Shown here: one piece after another, positions 41,779 to 51,084 of the stretch | Layout: each line of letters begins with the position of its first letter | How positions within the stretch are numbered: position 1 is the stretch's first letter | Origin: KBS50 sp042666615 | GTDB lineage: Bacteria; Actinomycetota; Actinomycetes; Mycobacteriales; Micromonosporaceae | Assembly (NCBI RefSeq): GCF_042666615.1 | Contig: NZ_JBHTDD010000003.1 | Coordinates: forward strand, 239,608-303,607 | Direction: 5' to 3' | Length of the DNA: 64,000 nt | Made by a program: the position numbers and the translations under genes | Notes under the pieces: generated by a model | Seen by the model: only the letters and a program-made list of their open reading frames with translations | What the model was told of the DNA's origin: nothing | Database searches by the model: none

Positions 41779-44043
41779 GGTGATCCGGTGGGTGAGCGCG
41801 GTGTGCCGCCGACCGGTGCCCGCCGTGCGGACCGCGATCGCCAGCGCCTTGCGGGAGCCGGCCAGCACCACCAGCTTCCGCGCCCGGGTCACCGCCGTGT
41901 AGAGCAGGTTGCGCTGCAGCATCAGGTACGACCCGAGGGTCACCGGCACCACCACGGCGGGGTACTCGCTGCCCTGCGACCGGTGCACCGTGATGGCGTA
42001 CGCGTGCTGCAACTCGTCCAGCTCGGTGAAGTCGTACCCGATGTCCTCGTCCTCGTCGGTGCGTACGGTGAGGGTCTGGTCGTCGAGGTCGAGGGCGGTG
42101 ACCACGCCGACCGTGCCGTTGAAGACCCCGGCCCGGCCCTTCTCGTAGTTGTTCCGGATCTGGATCACCTTGTCGCCGACCCGGAAGACGCGGGCGCCCT
42201 GCCGCCGCTCCGGAGCGCCGTCCCGGTGCGGGGTGACCGCCTCCTGGAGCAGGGTGTTCAGGTTGCCGGCGCCGGCCGGGCCACGGTGCATCGGGGTGAG
42301 CACCTGGATGTCGCGGGACCGCAGCCCGAACCGGCGCGGGATCCGCCGGGCCACGATCTCCACCACCTGCTCGGCGGTGACCTCCGGTTCGTCGCTGGGG
42401 AACAGGAAGAAGTCCGGATAGTCGCCCAGCACCGGCGGCTGGCCCGCGTTGATCCGGTGGGCGTTGACCACCACCCCGGACTGCTGCGCCTGCCGGAAGA
42501 TCCGGGTGAGCCGGACCCGGGGGACCGGCTCGGCGGCCAGGATGTCGCGCAGCACCTCGCCGGCGCCGACCGACGGCAACTGGTCGACGTCGCCGACCAG
42601 CAGCAGGTGGGCACCGGGTGGCACCGCCTTGACGAGCTTGTTGGCCAGGATCAGATCGAGCATCGACGCCTCGTCGACGACCACCAGGTCGGCGTCGAGC
42701 GGGTTGTCCCGGTCGTGCGCGGCGTCGCCGCCGGGACGCAGTTGCAGCAGCCGGTGCACCGTGGTGGCCGGGTGCCCGGTGAGTTCGGTCAGCCGCTTGG
42801 CGGCCCGGCCGGTCGGCGCGGCCAGCACGATTCTGGCCCGCTTCGCGGCGGCGAGTTCGATGACGGACCGTACGGTGAACGACTTGCCGCAGCCGGGACC
42901 GCCGGTGAGCACGGCGACCTTCGAGGTCAGCGCCAGCCGGACCGCCTGCTCCTGCTCCGGTGCCAGCGCGGTGCCGGTGCGGGCGGCCAGCCAGGCCAGC
43001 GCCCGGTCCCAGGCCACGTCGGCGAACGCCGGCAGCCGGTCGGCCTTCTCTCGCAGCAGCCGGACCAGGCTGCCGGCCAGCGCCGACTCGGCCCGGTGGA
43101 ACGGCACCAGGTACACCGCCGGGATGGTGCCGCCCTCGACGCTCGGGTTCGGCACCGCCTCGCGGACCACGCCCTCGTCGGTGACCAGGTCGGCCAGGCA
43201 GGTGGCGACCAGTTCGGTCGGCACCGCGAGGATCTCCGCCGCGTCCGCGACCAGGTTGGGTTCCGGCAGGTAGCAGTGCCCGTTGTCGGCCGCCTCGGAC
43301 AGCGTGTACTGGAGGCCGGCCCGGACCCGCTGCGGGCTGTCGTGCGGGATGCCCACGGCCTTCGCGATGCTGTCGGCCGTCTTGAAGCCGATGCCCCACA
43401 CGTCCGACGCCAGCCGGTACGGCTCGTTGCGGACCACCGAGACGGAGGAGTCGCCGTACTGCTTGAAGATGCGGACGGCGGGGGAGGTGGAGACGCCGAC
43501 GCCCTGGAGAAAGACCATGACCTCCTTGATGGCCTTCTGCTCCTGCCAGGCGGCGCCGATCGCGGCGGTACGCTTCCTGCCGAGGCCGTGCACCTCGATG
43601 AGCCGGCCCGGCTCCTCCTCGATGATCCGCAGTGTCTCCGCCCCGAAGGCGGCCACGACCCGGGCCGCCATCTTCGGCCCGATACCCTTGATCAGGCCGG
43701 AGCCGAGGTAACGCTCGATGCCCTGGATGGTGGCCGGCAGCACGGTGGTGAAGCTGTGCACCTCGAACTGCCGGCCGTACTTCGGATGCGAGCCCCACCG
43801 GCCGACCAGCCGCAACCGCTCGCCCGGCTGCACGCCGAGCAGCGAACCGATCACCGTCACCAGGTCGGTGCCGGACCGTTCGGTGGCCACCCGGGCGATC
43901 GTGTAGCCGGTCTCGTCGTTGGCGTACGTGATCCGTTCCAGCACCGCCTCCAGCACCGCGCCGCGGGTGGGGGCGCCGGGAGCGGTGCCGGCGGTGGGCC
44001 GGTCCGGGGTCGCGGCGGGCTGGCGGGGAGCGGAGCCGGTCAT
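41749..44043 (-). CDS. recD2: RecD2-like SF1B DNA helicase
   Basis: This 764-residue helicase of the RecD2/TraA type has an N-terminal OB-like domain and helix-hairpin-helix region (LGSGLIKGIGPKMAARVVAAFG). It then has an ATPase core with Walker A GGPGCGKSFT (about residue 385), VVDEASMLD, LLLVGDVDQLPSVGAGEV, and the C-terminal AITVHRSQGSEYPAVVVP and LLYTAVTRARKLVVLAG motifs. It unwinds DNA with 5'-3' polarity in repair. It lies beyond the likely cluster edge and shares only the terminator with the MFS gene. Confidence 0.92.
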   Translation of the reverse strand: MTGSAPRQPAATPDRPTAGTAPGAPTRGAVLEAVLERITYANDETGYTIARVATERSGTDLVTVIGSLLGVQPGERLRLVGRWGSHPKYGRQFEVHSFTTVLPATIQGIERYLGSGLIKGIGPKMAARVVAAFGAETLRIIEEEPGRLIEVHGLGRKRTAAIGAAWQEQKAIKEVMVFLQGVGVSTSPAVRIFKQYGDSSVSVVRNEPYRLASDVWGIGFKTADSIAKAVGIPHDSPQRVRAGLQYTLSEAADNGHCYLPEPNLVADAAEILAVPTELVATCLADLVTDEGVVREAVPNPSVEGGTIPAVYLVPFHRAESALAGSLVRLLREKADRLPAFADVAWDRALAWLAARTGTALAPEQEQAVRLALTSKVAVLTGGPGCGKSFTVRSVIELAAAKRARIVLAAPTGRAAKRLTELTGHPATTVHRLLQLRPGGDAAHDRDNPLDADLVVVDEASMLDLILANKLVKAVPPGAHLLLVGDVDQLPSVGAGEVLRDILAAEPVPRVRLTRIFRQAQQSGVVVNAHRINAGQPPVLGDYPDFFLFPSDEPEVTAEQVVEIVARRIPRRFGLRSRDIQVLTPMHRGPAGAGNLNTLLQEAVTPHRDGAPERRQGARVFRVGDKVIQIRNNYEKGRAGVFNGTVGVVTALDLDDQTLTVRTDEDEDIGYDFTELDELQHAYAITVHRSQGSEYPAVVVPVTLGSYLMLQRNLLYTAVTRARKLVVLAGSRKALAIAVRTAGTGRRHTALTHRITGDRGGRPSP

Positions 44044-44085
44044 CGCGACGATGATGGCAGAGCGGCGTGCCTTGCGCGGACTCGA

Positions 44086-45177
44086 TCATGCCCCCGTGAC
44101 GTCGGGCACCGGCACCGGACGACCACCGGATCGCAGCGATTCGGCACCGGCGACCCCGACCAGCGTGGCCGCGACGCCGGGGCGCACCGGGACGAGCGGC
44201 GGCTCGCCCCGCTCCACGGTGTCCCGGAAGCCCTGGAGCAGCAGCACGGTGCCCTCGGCGGCGCGCTCCACCGGTTCCCCGACCGGCCCGGTGCCCGCCG
44301 CGGCGATCCGGCCTTCGGCCAGGGTCAGCACCGGCGGTACCCGTTCGACGTCCCGGACCTGACCGTCCGGGCCGGCCCAGCCCTCCGCGCGGAACCGCAC
44401 CGACCAGGCACGCTCCCCGGGTCCGCGGACGGACTCGGCCAGGGCGCGGCTGCCGCGCACCGATACCCAGCTCCAGTGACTGTCCGGCTCGCCCTGCAGG
44501 AAACCGTGCCGGGTCACCGCCAGCGCGCCGCTGGACAGCCGGACCGCCATCACCACAGCGGAGCGGGGATCGGCCTCGTCCACCGGGAACGCCGAAACCT
44601 CCACCGGCCACGCCCCGGTGAGCGCGAGCACCGGCGATACCGTGTGCGTGCAGTACGCCGTCGGCGCGATCCGGCCACGCCAATGCCCCGGATCCCCGAT
44701 CAGGGCCGCGACCGCGTCCGGCGACATGCCGTGCAGGTAGTCCGCCTCGATCAGGGAGACCCGGCCCACCTCACCGACCCCTACCGCGTCCCGCAGCAGG
44801 CGGACGTGCGGGTGGAAGACGTAGTTCTCGGCGAACGACCAGGTCGCGGTCGAACGGTCCACCGCATCGATGAGCTGGCGTCCCTCTGCCTCGTCCACGC
44901 ACGCGGCGGCCTCGGACAGCACGTGCACGCCACGGTCCAGGAAGGCCATCGCCAGCGGCGCGTGCGCGTCGAAGTCGTTGGCCAATACCACCGCGTCGAG
45001 GCGGTGGTCGAACAGATCCTCCCACCGCTCGGTGAACGCCGCACCCGGCAACGCGTCCCGCGCGCCGGCGTGCAGCCGCGCATCCCGGTCGCAGGCGACC
45101 ACCACCTCCATGCCCAACCGGCGGCACCAGGTGGCCAGGTACAGCCCCATCTTCAGTCCGATCACGCCGATCCGCAT
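44086..45177 (-). CDS. Gfo/Idh/MocA-family oxidoreductase
   Basis: This 363-residue NAD(P)-dependent dehydrogenase family protein has an N-terminal Rossmann start MRIGVIGLKMGLYLATWC and a C-terminal substrate domain (YLHGMSPDAVAALIGDPGHWRG). The usual EKP loop after the second Rossmann half is replaced by LSEAAACVDE, so activity may differ from typical sugar dehydrogenases. It is 42 bp downstream of the helicase start on the same strand. The family suggests a sugar or cyclitol substrate. Confidence 0.82.
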   Translation of the reverse strand: MRIGVIGLKMGLYLATWCRRLGMEVVVACDRDARLHAGARDALPGAAFTERWEDLFDHRLDAVVLANDFDAHAPLAMAFLDRGVHVLSEAAACVDEAEGRQLIDAVDRSTATWSFAENYVFHPHVRLLRDAVGVGEVGRVSLIEADYLHGMSPDAVAALIGDPGHWRGRIAPTAYCTHTVSPVLALTGAWPVEVSAFPVDEADPRSAVVMAVRLSSGALAVTRHGFLQGEPDSHWSWVSVRGSRALAESVRGPGERAWSVRFRAEGWAGPDGQVRDVERVPPVLTLAEGRIAAAGTGPVGEPVERAAEGTVLLLQGFRDTVERGEPPLVPVRPGVAATLVGVAGAESLRSGGRPVPVPDVTGA

Positions 45178-45224
45178 CGAACCACCGTACCGTGGAGATC
45201 AGCGACGCCGGACCACGGCGTGGA

Positions 45225-46184
45225 TCAGCTACCGAAGTACGGATCGCCCGCGGTCAGCCGGATCGTGAAGCCGTCCGGACCCCGCTGCGTCGTCACGTGG
45301 TTGCACGACTGGTGGGTGATCCAGAGGCCGAGCCCGCCGGAGCCGTTGTTCGCGGGAAGCAGGCCGGCGAACGGGTCCTTCGGGCCGGCGCCTCCGTCCT
45401 CAACGGCCACCACGACGCGATCCGCGGCTGACCACAGCCGGAGCACGACGGGCGGGCGACCGTGTCGCAGCGCGTTCGTCACCACCTCGCTGACCGCGAT
45501 CACCAGGTCGTCCAGGTCATCCGGCGTCAGTTGACCGTGGTGCGCGGCGTACACCGCGGACCGGGCCGCCCCGGGGGAGGGGTCGGTCAGTTCGATCAGC
45601 GGAGCCGTGGCCTGCAGTGGATCGGGCAGCATGGGCCGATCCTCGGCCAGGTACGTCACCGGCTCGGTGTAGAGGTGACTCGGGACGTGGCTGCCGTCGG
45701 GCCGGGCGAACCGGGGATGGGTGCGCTCGACGTCCATCAGGACGGTGGACGGGGTGGTCCGGGTGTCGTACGCGCACATGCTCCACAGCGGAAATTCGTC
45801 GTACGCGTGGTTGATCGCCGACTCGTACCTGGCCCACCAGTCCCAGGTCGCGCCGAGGGCGTCCGGCGGCAACTCACCGATGATCCGGACCTGGCGGGCG
45901 CCGTTCGCGACATGGTCGGCCAGCATCCGCCGGTACGACCGGATCGCACCGGTGGGGCGGGCGTACACCGCGCCGCCGGTGAGGAATTCCACCCCCGAGT
46001 CGGCGGGCAGCGCCGAGCGCACCAGGGCCGCGTTGCGCTCGCCGAACGAGACCACTGTCGGTTCGCCGGCGGCCACCCCGCCGAGCAGGAACGGCAGCAC
46101 CACAGCGAGTAGGTCCTCGTCCGAGCCGTAGCACACCGCCTCGTGAAAGTAGCCGCGGTGACCCGCCGCCGCACCCGTCCTCAC
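45225..46184 (-). CDS. MEDS domain-ATPase regulator (RsbA-like anti-sigma type)
   Basis: This 319-residue protein joins an N-terminal MEDS sensor domain (residues about 10-160; VCYGSDEDLLAVVLPFLLGG) with a C-terminal GHKL ATPase of the anti-sigma kinase type (DLVIAVSEVVTNALRHGRPP, VEDGGAGPKDPF, GGLGLWITHQSCN). Such proteins bind or phosphorylate an anti-sigma-antagonist partner. Its GTG start overlaps the stop of the upstream gene (GTGA). The preceding STAS protein is the expected partner, forming a sensor switch for a sigma factor encoded elsewhere. Confidence 0.87.
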   Translation of the reverse strand: MRTGAAAGHRGYFHEAVCYGSDEDLLAVVLPFLLGGVAAGEPTVVSFGERNAALVRSALPADSGVEFLTGGAVYARPTGAIRSYRRMLADHVANGARQVRIIGELPPDALGATWDWWARYESAINHAYDEFPLWSMCAYDTRTTPSTVLMDVERTHPRFARPDGSHVPSHLYTEPVTYLAEDRPMLPDPLQATAPLIELTDPSPGAARSAVYAAHHGQLTPDDLDDLVIAVSEVVTNALRHGRPPVVLRLWSAADRVVVAVEDGGAGPKDPFAGLLPANNGSGGLGLWITHQSCNHVTTQRGPDGFTIRLTAGDPYFGS

Positions 46185-47005
46185 GGTGTCACCTCCACGC
46201 GCACCCGGGACAGGTCCAGCAGCTCCACCAGCCGGCGGGTGGCACCCATCGACGTGCGCAGCACCGCCGTGGCGTCGCGGCGCTGCGCGTACTCCTGGAG
46301 CTCGATCAGCGCGCGATGGTCAATGAATTGCAGTGCGCTCGCCTCCAGCGTCAACTCACCGTCGACGGGGCGCAGGTCGGCACGCTCCAACGCGGTACGG
46401 AACAGATCACGATTGGACGGATCCAGCTCGCCGGTCAGGGCCGCGCCGTTGTCGGAGGGGCCACGGGCGTGCAGTCGGAACAGCACGTCCACGTTGGTCT
46501 CCGGGTGCAGGCAGGCCAGCTCCTCGATGGCCGGTTCGCCGAGCACGCGACGGTCATAGCCGCACATCGCCGACATGGGATGGGCTCGCATGAACCGGTC
46601 GACCCGGTGCTCGTACCGGGCGAAGGCGTCGAGCTGATCCGGATCCCGCACCAGTGACGTGGCATCCGCGACCACCCGCAGACCGGCGTATCCAGCCGCC
46701 AGCGCGGCCTCAGTAGCGGCCGCGTAGGCGGCGACCTGGGCATCCGGATCGACGACCTGACCGAAGTCGTAGGCGGTGTCCAGCGGCACGATCCGGGCTG
46801 CCCCGCCGCGCAGCGCCTCGGCGAACGCGTCCACCCCGCACAGCCGGGTCGCGGTGGCGTCCGGCTGCCCGGTCGCCACGTACCAGACCCGTTCGCCGGC
46901 CGCCAGCCCGTCCAGCAGGAAAGCCCTCGCCCGGGTGGCGAACGCATCCGGATCGTCGTACGACAAGCAGATGTGGCCGTACGATGGCCGCTCGTCGCCG
47001 ATCAC
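46181..47005 (-). CDS. MEDS-STAS regulator (anti-sigma antagonist type)
   Basis: This 274-residue protein has an N-terminal MEDS sensor (residues about 10-165; HICLSYDDPDAFATRARAFLLDGLAAGERVWYV) and a C-terminal STAS-like domain (about 185-272; LTLEASALQFIDHRALIELQEYA). GTG 47005 was chosen because GGTGAGGG is about 8 bases upstream and the MEDS domain starts there; the frame is open to 47098. It is coupled to the MEDS-ATPase gene. No phosphorylatable Ser position could be fixed by eye. Confidence 0.8.
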   Translation of the reverse strand: MIGDERPSYGHICLSYDDPDAFATRARAFLLDGLAAGERVWYVATGQPDATATRLCGVDAFAEALRGGAARIVPLDTAYDFGQVVDPDAQVAAYAAATEAALAAGYAGLRVVADATSLVRDPDQLDAFARYEHRVDRFMRAHPMSAMCGYDRRVLGEPAIEELACLHPETNVDVLFRLHARGPSDNGAALTGELDPSNRDLFRTALERADLRPVDGELTLEASALQFIDHRALIELQEYAQRRDATAVLRTSMGATRRLVELLDLSRVRVEVTP

Positions 47006-47114
47006 GCGAGAACCCTCACCCCGCCAGTGTAGGCCCGGCCTGCTCCGTTCCCGGCGGTCGGCCGGCCGCGTGCGGACTGTGCGCAATGTCGTACCCACGG
47101 GTCATCATGTGTCC

Positions 47115-47528
47115 ATGGCTGCTCCCCTGATGCCCCCGGACGCGCAGCGACAGCGGTCGGTGCCGCTGCGCGAGGCGCGAACCCGGCTCACCCAGCTCGT
47201 CGCCATGGCCGAACTGACCGACACCGTCACCGTCATCACCCGGGACGGCGACCCTCGCCCGGTGGCCGCCATCGTGCCGGCCGCGGCGGCCCGCACCGCG
47301 GCGCGGGCCCAGGCCGACGTCGAGCGGATCGCCGAGGTCAGTGCCGGCTGGGCGCGCCGGCTCGACGAGCAGCACGGGCGAAGTGCCCGGCGGCACGCGG
47401 CCGAGCTACGCACGGTGACCGGCGCGCTCGCCGAGGCCTGGGCCGAGCTTGACCGGCGGTTCCCGCCCGGCACCGATCCCGTCCTCGCCCGGCTGCGGGC
47501 CGCCCACGCGGACCTGCTCCACGACTGA
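47115..47528 (+). CDS. Phd/YefM-like antitoxin-type protein
   Basis: This 137-residue protein begins like prevent-host-death antitoxins: VPLREARTRLTQLVAMAELTDTVTVITRDGDPRPVAAIVP, then a charged helix-rich tail. Phd proteins bind their own promoter and a cognate toxin. No toxin gene is adjacent, so it may be an orphan regulator. The start is ATG 47115; in-frame GTG 47109 is an alternative. Divergent from the MEDS-STAS gene with a 109-bp control region. Confidence 0.65.
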   Translation: MAAPLMPPDAQRQRSVPLREARTRLTQLVAMAELTDTVTVITRDGDPRPVAAIVPAAAARTAARAQADVERIAEVSAGWARRLDEQHGRSARRHAAELRTVTGALAEAWAELDRRFPPGTDPVLARLRAAHADLLHD

Positions 47529-47565
47529 GCCGGCGGCGGACCTGCTCCACGACTGAGCCGGCGGC
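47510..47565. repeat. 28-bp tandem duplication over the stop codon
   Basis: Units 47510-47537 and 47538-47565 are identical. The first carries the last codons and TGA of the Phd-like gene, so the second copy is a non-coding echo of the coding end. Confidence 0.93.
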
Positions 47566-47612
47566 GGATCGCCGCGCCGAGGGGCGGCACGCATGCCGTA
47601 CGCCGGCCCGGA

Positions 47613-49187
47613 TCAGCCCATGGCGGTCGGGGAAGGGGGTGCGCTGCCGCCCTGCGGTGCGGTCGCCGCCATCAACAGGACGATCTCGTCGCGGTCGGCG
47701 GCGGACGGCAGGCCCCAGTCGGGGCGATAGCCGTACACCTCACGCAGGGGCGTGGACGAGGTCCGCCCGTCCAGCACCTCCACCGTGTCGGTGTCGATCA
47801 GACCCGGGTGCTCGACGCCGCACGCCTCGGCGACCTTCACGAGGTCGCGGCGCAGCGTGCGGATGTAGTTGGCGGCGCGGGCCGCCTTGAGGGTCGGGTC
47901 CAGGCCGCGGGCGAGCCAGGCGTTCTGGGTGGCGACGCCGGTCGGGCAGGTGTCGGTGTGGCACTTCTGGGCCTGGATGCAGCCGATCGCCAGCATCGCC
48001 TCCCGCCCGACGTTGACCATGTCGCAGCCGAGCGCGTACGCCACGATGGCGTTGTCCGGCAGGCCGAGCTTGCCGGCGCCGACGAACACCACATTCTCGT
48101 GCAGGTCGTGTTCGGCGAACGTCCGGTACACCCGAGCGAAGCCCTGCTGGAACGGCAGCGACACCGAGTCGGTGAAGATCAGCGGAGCGGCGCCGGTGCC
48201 GCCCTCACCACCATCGACGGCGACGAAGTCGACACCGCGTCCGGTGTCCCGCATGAGGGTTGCCAGTTCCGTCCAGAACGTGAGGTCGCCCACCGCCGAC
48301 TTGATGCCGACCGGCAGACCGGTCTCGGCGGCCAGCAGCTCCACCCAGTCGAGCAGGCTGTCCGGGTCGGAGAACTCGGCGTGCCGGGACGGGCTGACGC
48401 AGTCCCGCCCCACCGGGATGCCTCGGGCGGCGGCGATCGCCGGGGTCACCTTGGCGCCCGGCAGCAGGCCGCCCAGGCTGGGCTTGGCGCCCTGGCTGAG
48501 CTTCACCTCCAGGGCGCGGACCGGCGCGCCGGCCACCAGTTCCTTGAGGCGGTCCAGGTCGAACCGGCCGCGCTCGTCCCGGCAGCCGAAGTATGCCGTG
48601 CCGATCTGGAAGACCAGCTCGCCACCCTTGCGGTGGTATGCCGAGAGACCACCCTCTCCGGTGTTCTGCAGGCAGCCGGCCAGCGCCGCCCCCCGGTTGA
48701 GCGCCTCGACCGCCCTTCCGGACAGCGATCCGTAGCTCATCCCGGAGATGTTGACCACCGAGGCCGGCCGGAACGCCTGCCGCCGGTCACGGGCGGCGCC
48801 GAGCACCTTGGCGCATGGCAGGTCAACCTCGTGCCCGGCGTCGGGCGTCGACGGTGGTACGGCCCGGCCGAACGTCCGGTGCTTGATGATCGGATAGCCG
48901 GGCGTGTACTCGATGTCGTTGTCGGTGCCGAAGCCGAAGTAGTTGTTCTCCTCCTTCGCCGAGGCGTAGATCCACCGCCGCTGGTCCCGGGTGAACGGCC
49001 GCTCCTCGTTGTTGCCGGCCACGATGTACTGCCGCAGCTCGGGGCCGATCGACTCCAGCAGGTAGCGGGCGCGGCCGATCAGCGGGAAGTTGCGCAGCAG
49101 GGCGTGGTCGCGTTGCAGCAGGTCGCGGGCGGCGAGTGCGGCGGCTGCTGCGGCGACGGCGGGTACGGCTCGGCGGGCCCACGTCAT
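47613..49187 (-). CDS. FMN-binding glutamate-synthase-like protein
   Basis: This 524-residue protein matches the large glutamate-synthase FMN domain family that lacks the glutaminase part. Features are NISGMSYGSLSGRAVEALNRGA, KLSQGAKPSLGGLLPGAKV, FVAVDGGEGGTGAAP and CHTDTCPTGVATQNAW with Cys residues near an iron-sulfur site. It probably oxidises or reduces a small substrate with FMN. ATG 49187 follows GGGAGG nine bases upstream; an earlier ATG (49196) has the site directly adjacent. The N-terminus has a hydrophobic segment (VPAVAAAAAALAA), possibly an anchor. Confidence 0.85.
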   Translation of the reverse strand: MTWARRAVPAVAAAAAALAARDLLQRDHALLRNFPLIGRARYLLESIGPELRQYIVAGNNEERPFTRDQRRWIYASAKEENNYFGFGTDNDIEYTPGYPIIKHRTFGRAVPPSTPDAGHEVDLPCAKVLGAARDRRQAFRPASVVNISGMSYGSLSGRAVEALNRGAALAGCLQNTGEGGLSAYHRKGGELVFQIGTAYFGCRDERGRFDLDRLKELVAGAPVRALEVKLSQGAKPSLGGLLPGAKVTPAIAAARGIPVGRDCVSPSRHAEFSDPDSLLDWVELLAAETGLPVGIKSAVGDLTFWTELATLMRDTGRGVDFVAVDGGEGGTGAAPLIFTDSVSLPFQQGFARVYRTFAEHDLHENVVFVGAGKLGLPDNAIVAYALGCDMVNVGREAMLAIGCIQAQKCHTDTCPTGVATQNAWLARGLDPTLKAARAANYIRTLRRDLVKVAEACGVEHPGLIDTDTVEVLDGRTSSTPLREVYGYRPDWGLPSAADRDEIVLLMAATAPQGGSAPPSPTAMG

Positions 49188-49331
49188 GGCCGACATCCTC
49201 CCCCGGACCGGCGCGCGGCAAACCGGACGCCGCGCGCCGCCCGTGCCGCCGCCGGGTGTGGAGCGACCTCCCGGCATACCGCCGCCGCCCCGGCCTGCGC
49301 GGTCCGGTCCGGTCAAATGCCTTGCGACGGT

Positions 49332-49362
49332 TTCCTAGGGCCTCTAGTTTTTCACCTAGGAA
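49332..49362. promoter_or_regulatory. inverted repeat upstream of the TetR gene
   Basis: TTCCTAGG (49332-49339) and CCTAGGAA (49355-49362) are perfect inverse complements with a 15-bp spacer, 20 bp before the TetR start. It is a candidate autoregulatory operator. Confidence 0.5.
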
Positions 49363-49381
49363 GATTAGGAAGGGGGCGCCG

Positions 49382-49993
49382 GTGGTACGCGCCGGACTGA
49401 CGGCCGCCCGGCTGACCGAGGCCGCTGCGGACCTCGCCGACGAGGTCGGCTTCGACGCCGTCACCGTGTCGGCGGTGGCCCGTCGCTTCGGTGTGGCCGA
49501 CGCCAGCCTCTACTCGCACGTGCGCAACCGGGAGGATCTGCTGACCCGGGTGGCGGTGCGCGCGGCCACCGACTTCGCCGACGCGATCGCGGCGGCGGTG
49601 GCCGGCCGGTCCGGCCGGGAGGCGCTGGTGGCGTTCGCCGACGCGTACCGGACGTTCGTCCTGACCCATCCGGGCCGGTACGCGGCCACCCAGTTCCGGG
49701 TCGACCCCGCCGTGCTCGCCGGGTCCGCCGGGCACCAGCGGCTGATCGACCTCACGTACGCGATGATGCGCGGCTTCGCGCTCCCCGAGCCGGACCGGAC
49801 CGACGCGGTACGGCTGCTGCGCAGCAGCTTCCACGGCTTCGCGGTGCTGGAGGCGGCCGGCGGCTTCGGTCATCCCCGGGACGTCACCGCGTCCTGGCGG
49901 CGGGCCGTGACCGGACTGGCTCACCTGCTGGAGAACTGGCCCGCACGAGACACCGATGACGAACGAGACGGCGAACGAGAGGAAGACCGATGA
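49382..49993 (+). CDS. TetR-family transcriptional regulator
   Basis: This 203-residue regulator has the N-terminal TetR HTH (residues about 8-55: TEAAADLADEVGFDAVTVSAVARRFGVADASLYSHVRNREDLL) and a TetR/WHG-type C-terminal ligand domain (about 80-185). It starts at GTG 49382 with AGGAAGGGGG upstream. It overlaps the serine hydrolase start by four bases (ATGA), so it probably regulates the operon it belongs to, in response to a small ligand. Confidence 0.9.
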   Translation: MVRAGLTAARLTEAAADLADEVGFDAVTVSAVARRFGVADASLYSHVRNREDLLTRVAVRAATDFADAIAAAVAGRSGREALVAFADAYRTFVLTHPGRYAATQFRVDPAVLAGSAGHQRLIDLTYAMMRGFALPEPDRTDAVRLLRSSFHGFAVLEAAGGFGHPRDVTASWRRAVTGLAHLLENWPARDTDDERDGEREEDR

Positions 49994-51078
49994 CGGATCC
50001 GCAGATCGAGGTTCAGAAGACGATCGACGAACTGGTCGACTCGGGCCGGGAGATCGGCGTCCAGGTGGCCGCGTACCGGCACGGCGAGCTGATCGTGGAC
50101 GCCTGCGCCGGTGTCGCCGACCCGGTGACCGGCCGCCCCGTCACCCCCGACACCCCGTTCCACGCCTTCTCCGTCGGCAAGGGGTTGACCAGCACGGTGG
50201 TGCACGTGCTGGCCGAGCGTGGACAGCTCGACTACGACCTGCGGATCGCCGACGTGTGGCCGGAGTTCGCCCGGCACGGCAAGGACGCCGTGACCCTGCG
50301 CCACGCGCTGACCCACAGCGCGGGCGTGCCGGCGCTGCCGGCCGACACCACCCTCGACGACTTCACCGACTGGGACCGGATGTGCGCGGTCGTCGCCGCC
50401 GCCGAACCGGAGTGGCGGCCCGGCAGCCGGCACGGTTACCACGTGTGGACGTGGGGCTGGCTGGTCGGCGAGGTGGTCCGTCGGGTGACCGACCGAACCA
50501 TCTCCCAGGTGCTCGCTGAGGACGTCGCCGGGCCGCTCGGCGTGCCGGACGAACTGTTCCTCGGCGTACCCGAGGAACACCTGGACCGGGTCGCCCGGCT
50601 TGTCGATCGCAACTGGTCGGACAGTGTGGCGGCGCTGAGCGCCGCGCTGCCGAACTTCGACCGGGCGGTGCCGCCCGGCGCCCGGCCGGGCGCCGACAGC
50701 GGTAACAGCCGCGACCTGCTGCGCGCCGACATCCCCGCGGTCGGCACCGCCAGCGCCCGGGCGGTGGCGAAGCTGTACGCGGCGCTGCTCGGCGAGGTGG
50801 ACGGGGTACGACTGATCTCGCCGGCCCGGCTCGCGGAGGTCTCGACGGTCGTCAACGCCGGTCCGGACTGGACGTTCGGCATGCAGATGTCCCGCACCCT
50901 GGGTTACGGCGTCGAGGGCGGCATGTTCGGCGCCGGTGGCATCGGCGGCAGCCTGGCCGGTGCCGCGCCGGAGTCGGGCCTGGCGGTCGCCGCCATGAAG
51001 AACTCGCTCTCGGTCGGCGACGGCGACCCGATGGAACAGATTCGCACCATGCTGCTCAGGGAGGGCCCCGACCGTTGA
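49990..51078 (+). CDS. serine hydrolase (beta-lactamase/EstB family)
   Basis: This 362-residue hydrolase has SVGK as the SxxK motif (Ser61, Lys64), the Tyr-containing GYHVWTWGW, and a C-terminal HGG-like segment VEGGMFGAGGIGGS. The family includes class C beta-lactamase-like esterases. There is no signal peptide, so it is likely a cytoplasmic esterase. It is coupled to the TetR gene. The substrate is unknown. Confidence 0.88.
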   Translation: MTDPQIEVQKTIDELVDSGREIGVQVAAYRHGELIVDACAGVADPVTGRPVTPDTPFHAFSVGKGLTSTVVHVLAERGQLDYDLRIADVWPEFARHGKDAVTLRHALTHSAGVPALPADTTLDDFTDWDRMCAVVAAAEPEWRPGSRHGYHVWTWGWLVGEVVRRVTDRTISQVLAEDVAGPLGVPDELFLGVPEEHLDRVARLVDRNWSDSVAALSAALPNFDRAVPPGARPGADSGNSRDLLRADIPAVGTASARAVAKLYAALLGEVDGVRLISPARLAEVSTVVNAGPDWTFGMQMSRTLGYGVEGGMFGAGGIGGSLAGAAPESGLAVAAMKNSLSVGDGDPMEQIRTMLLREGPDR

Positions 51079-51084
51079 CGACGG

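Noticed and set aside
41788..45534. 1248-residue + strand frame across the helicase and Gfo/Idh genes
   Set aside because: Antisense shadow of two well-supported - strand genes; sequence is Gly/Arg/Val-rich with no domain.
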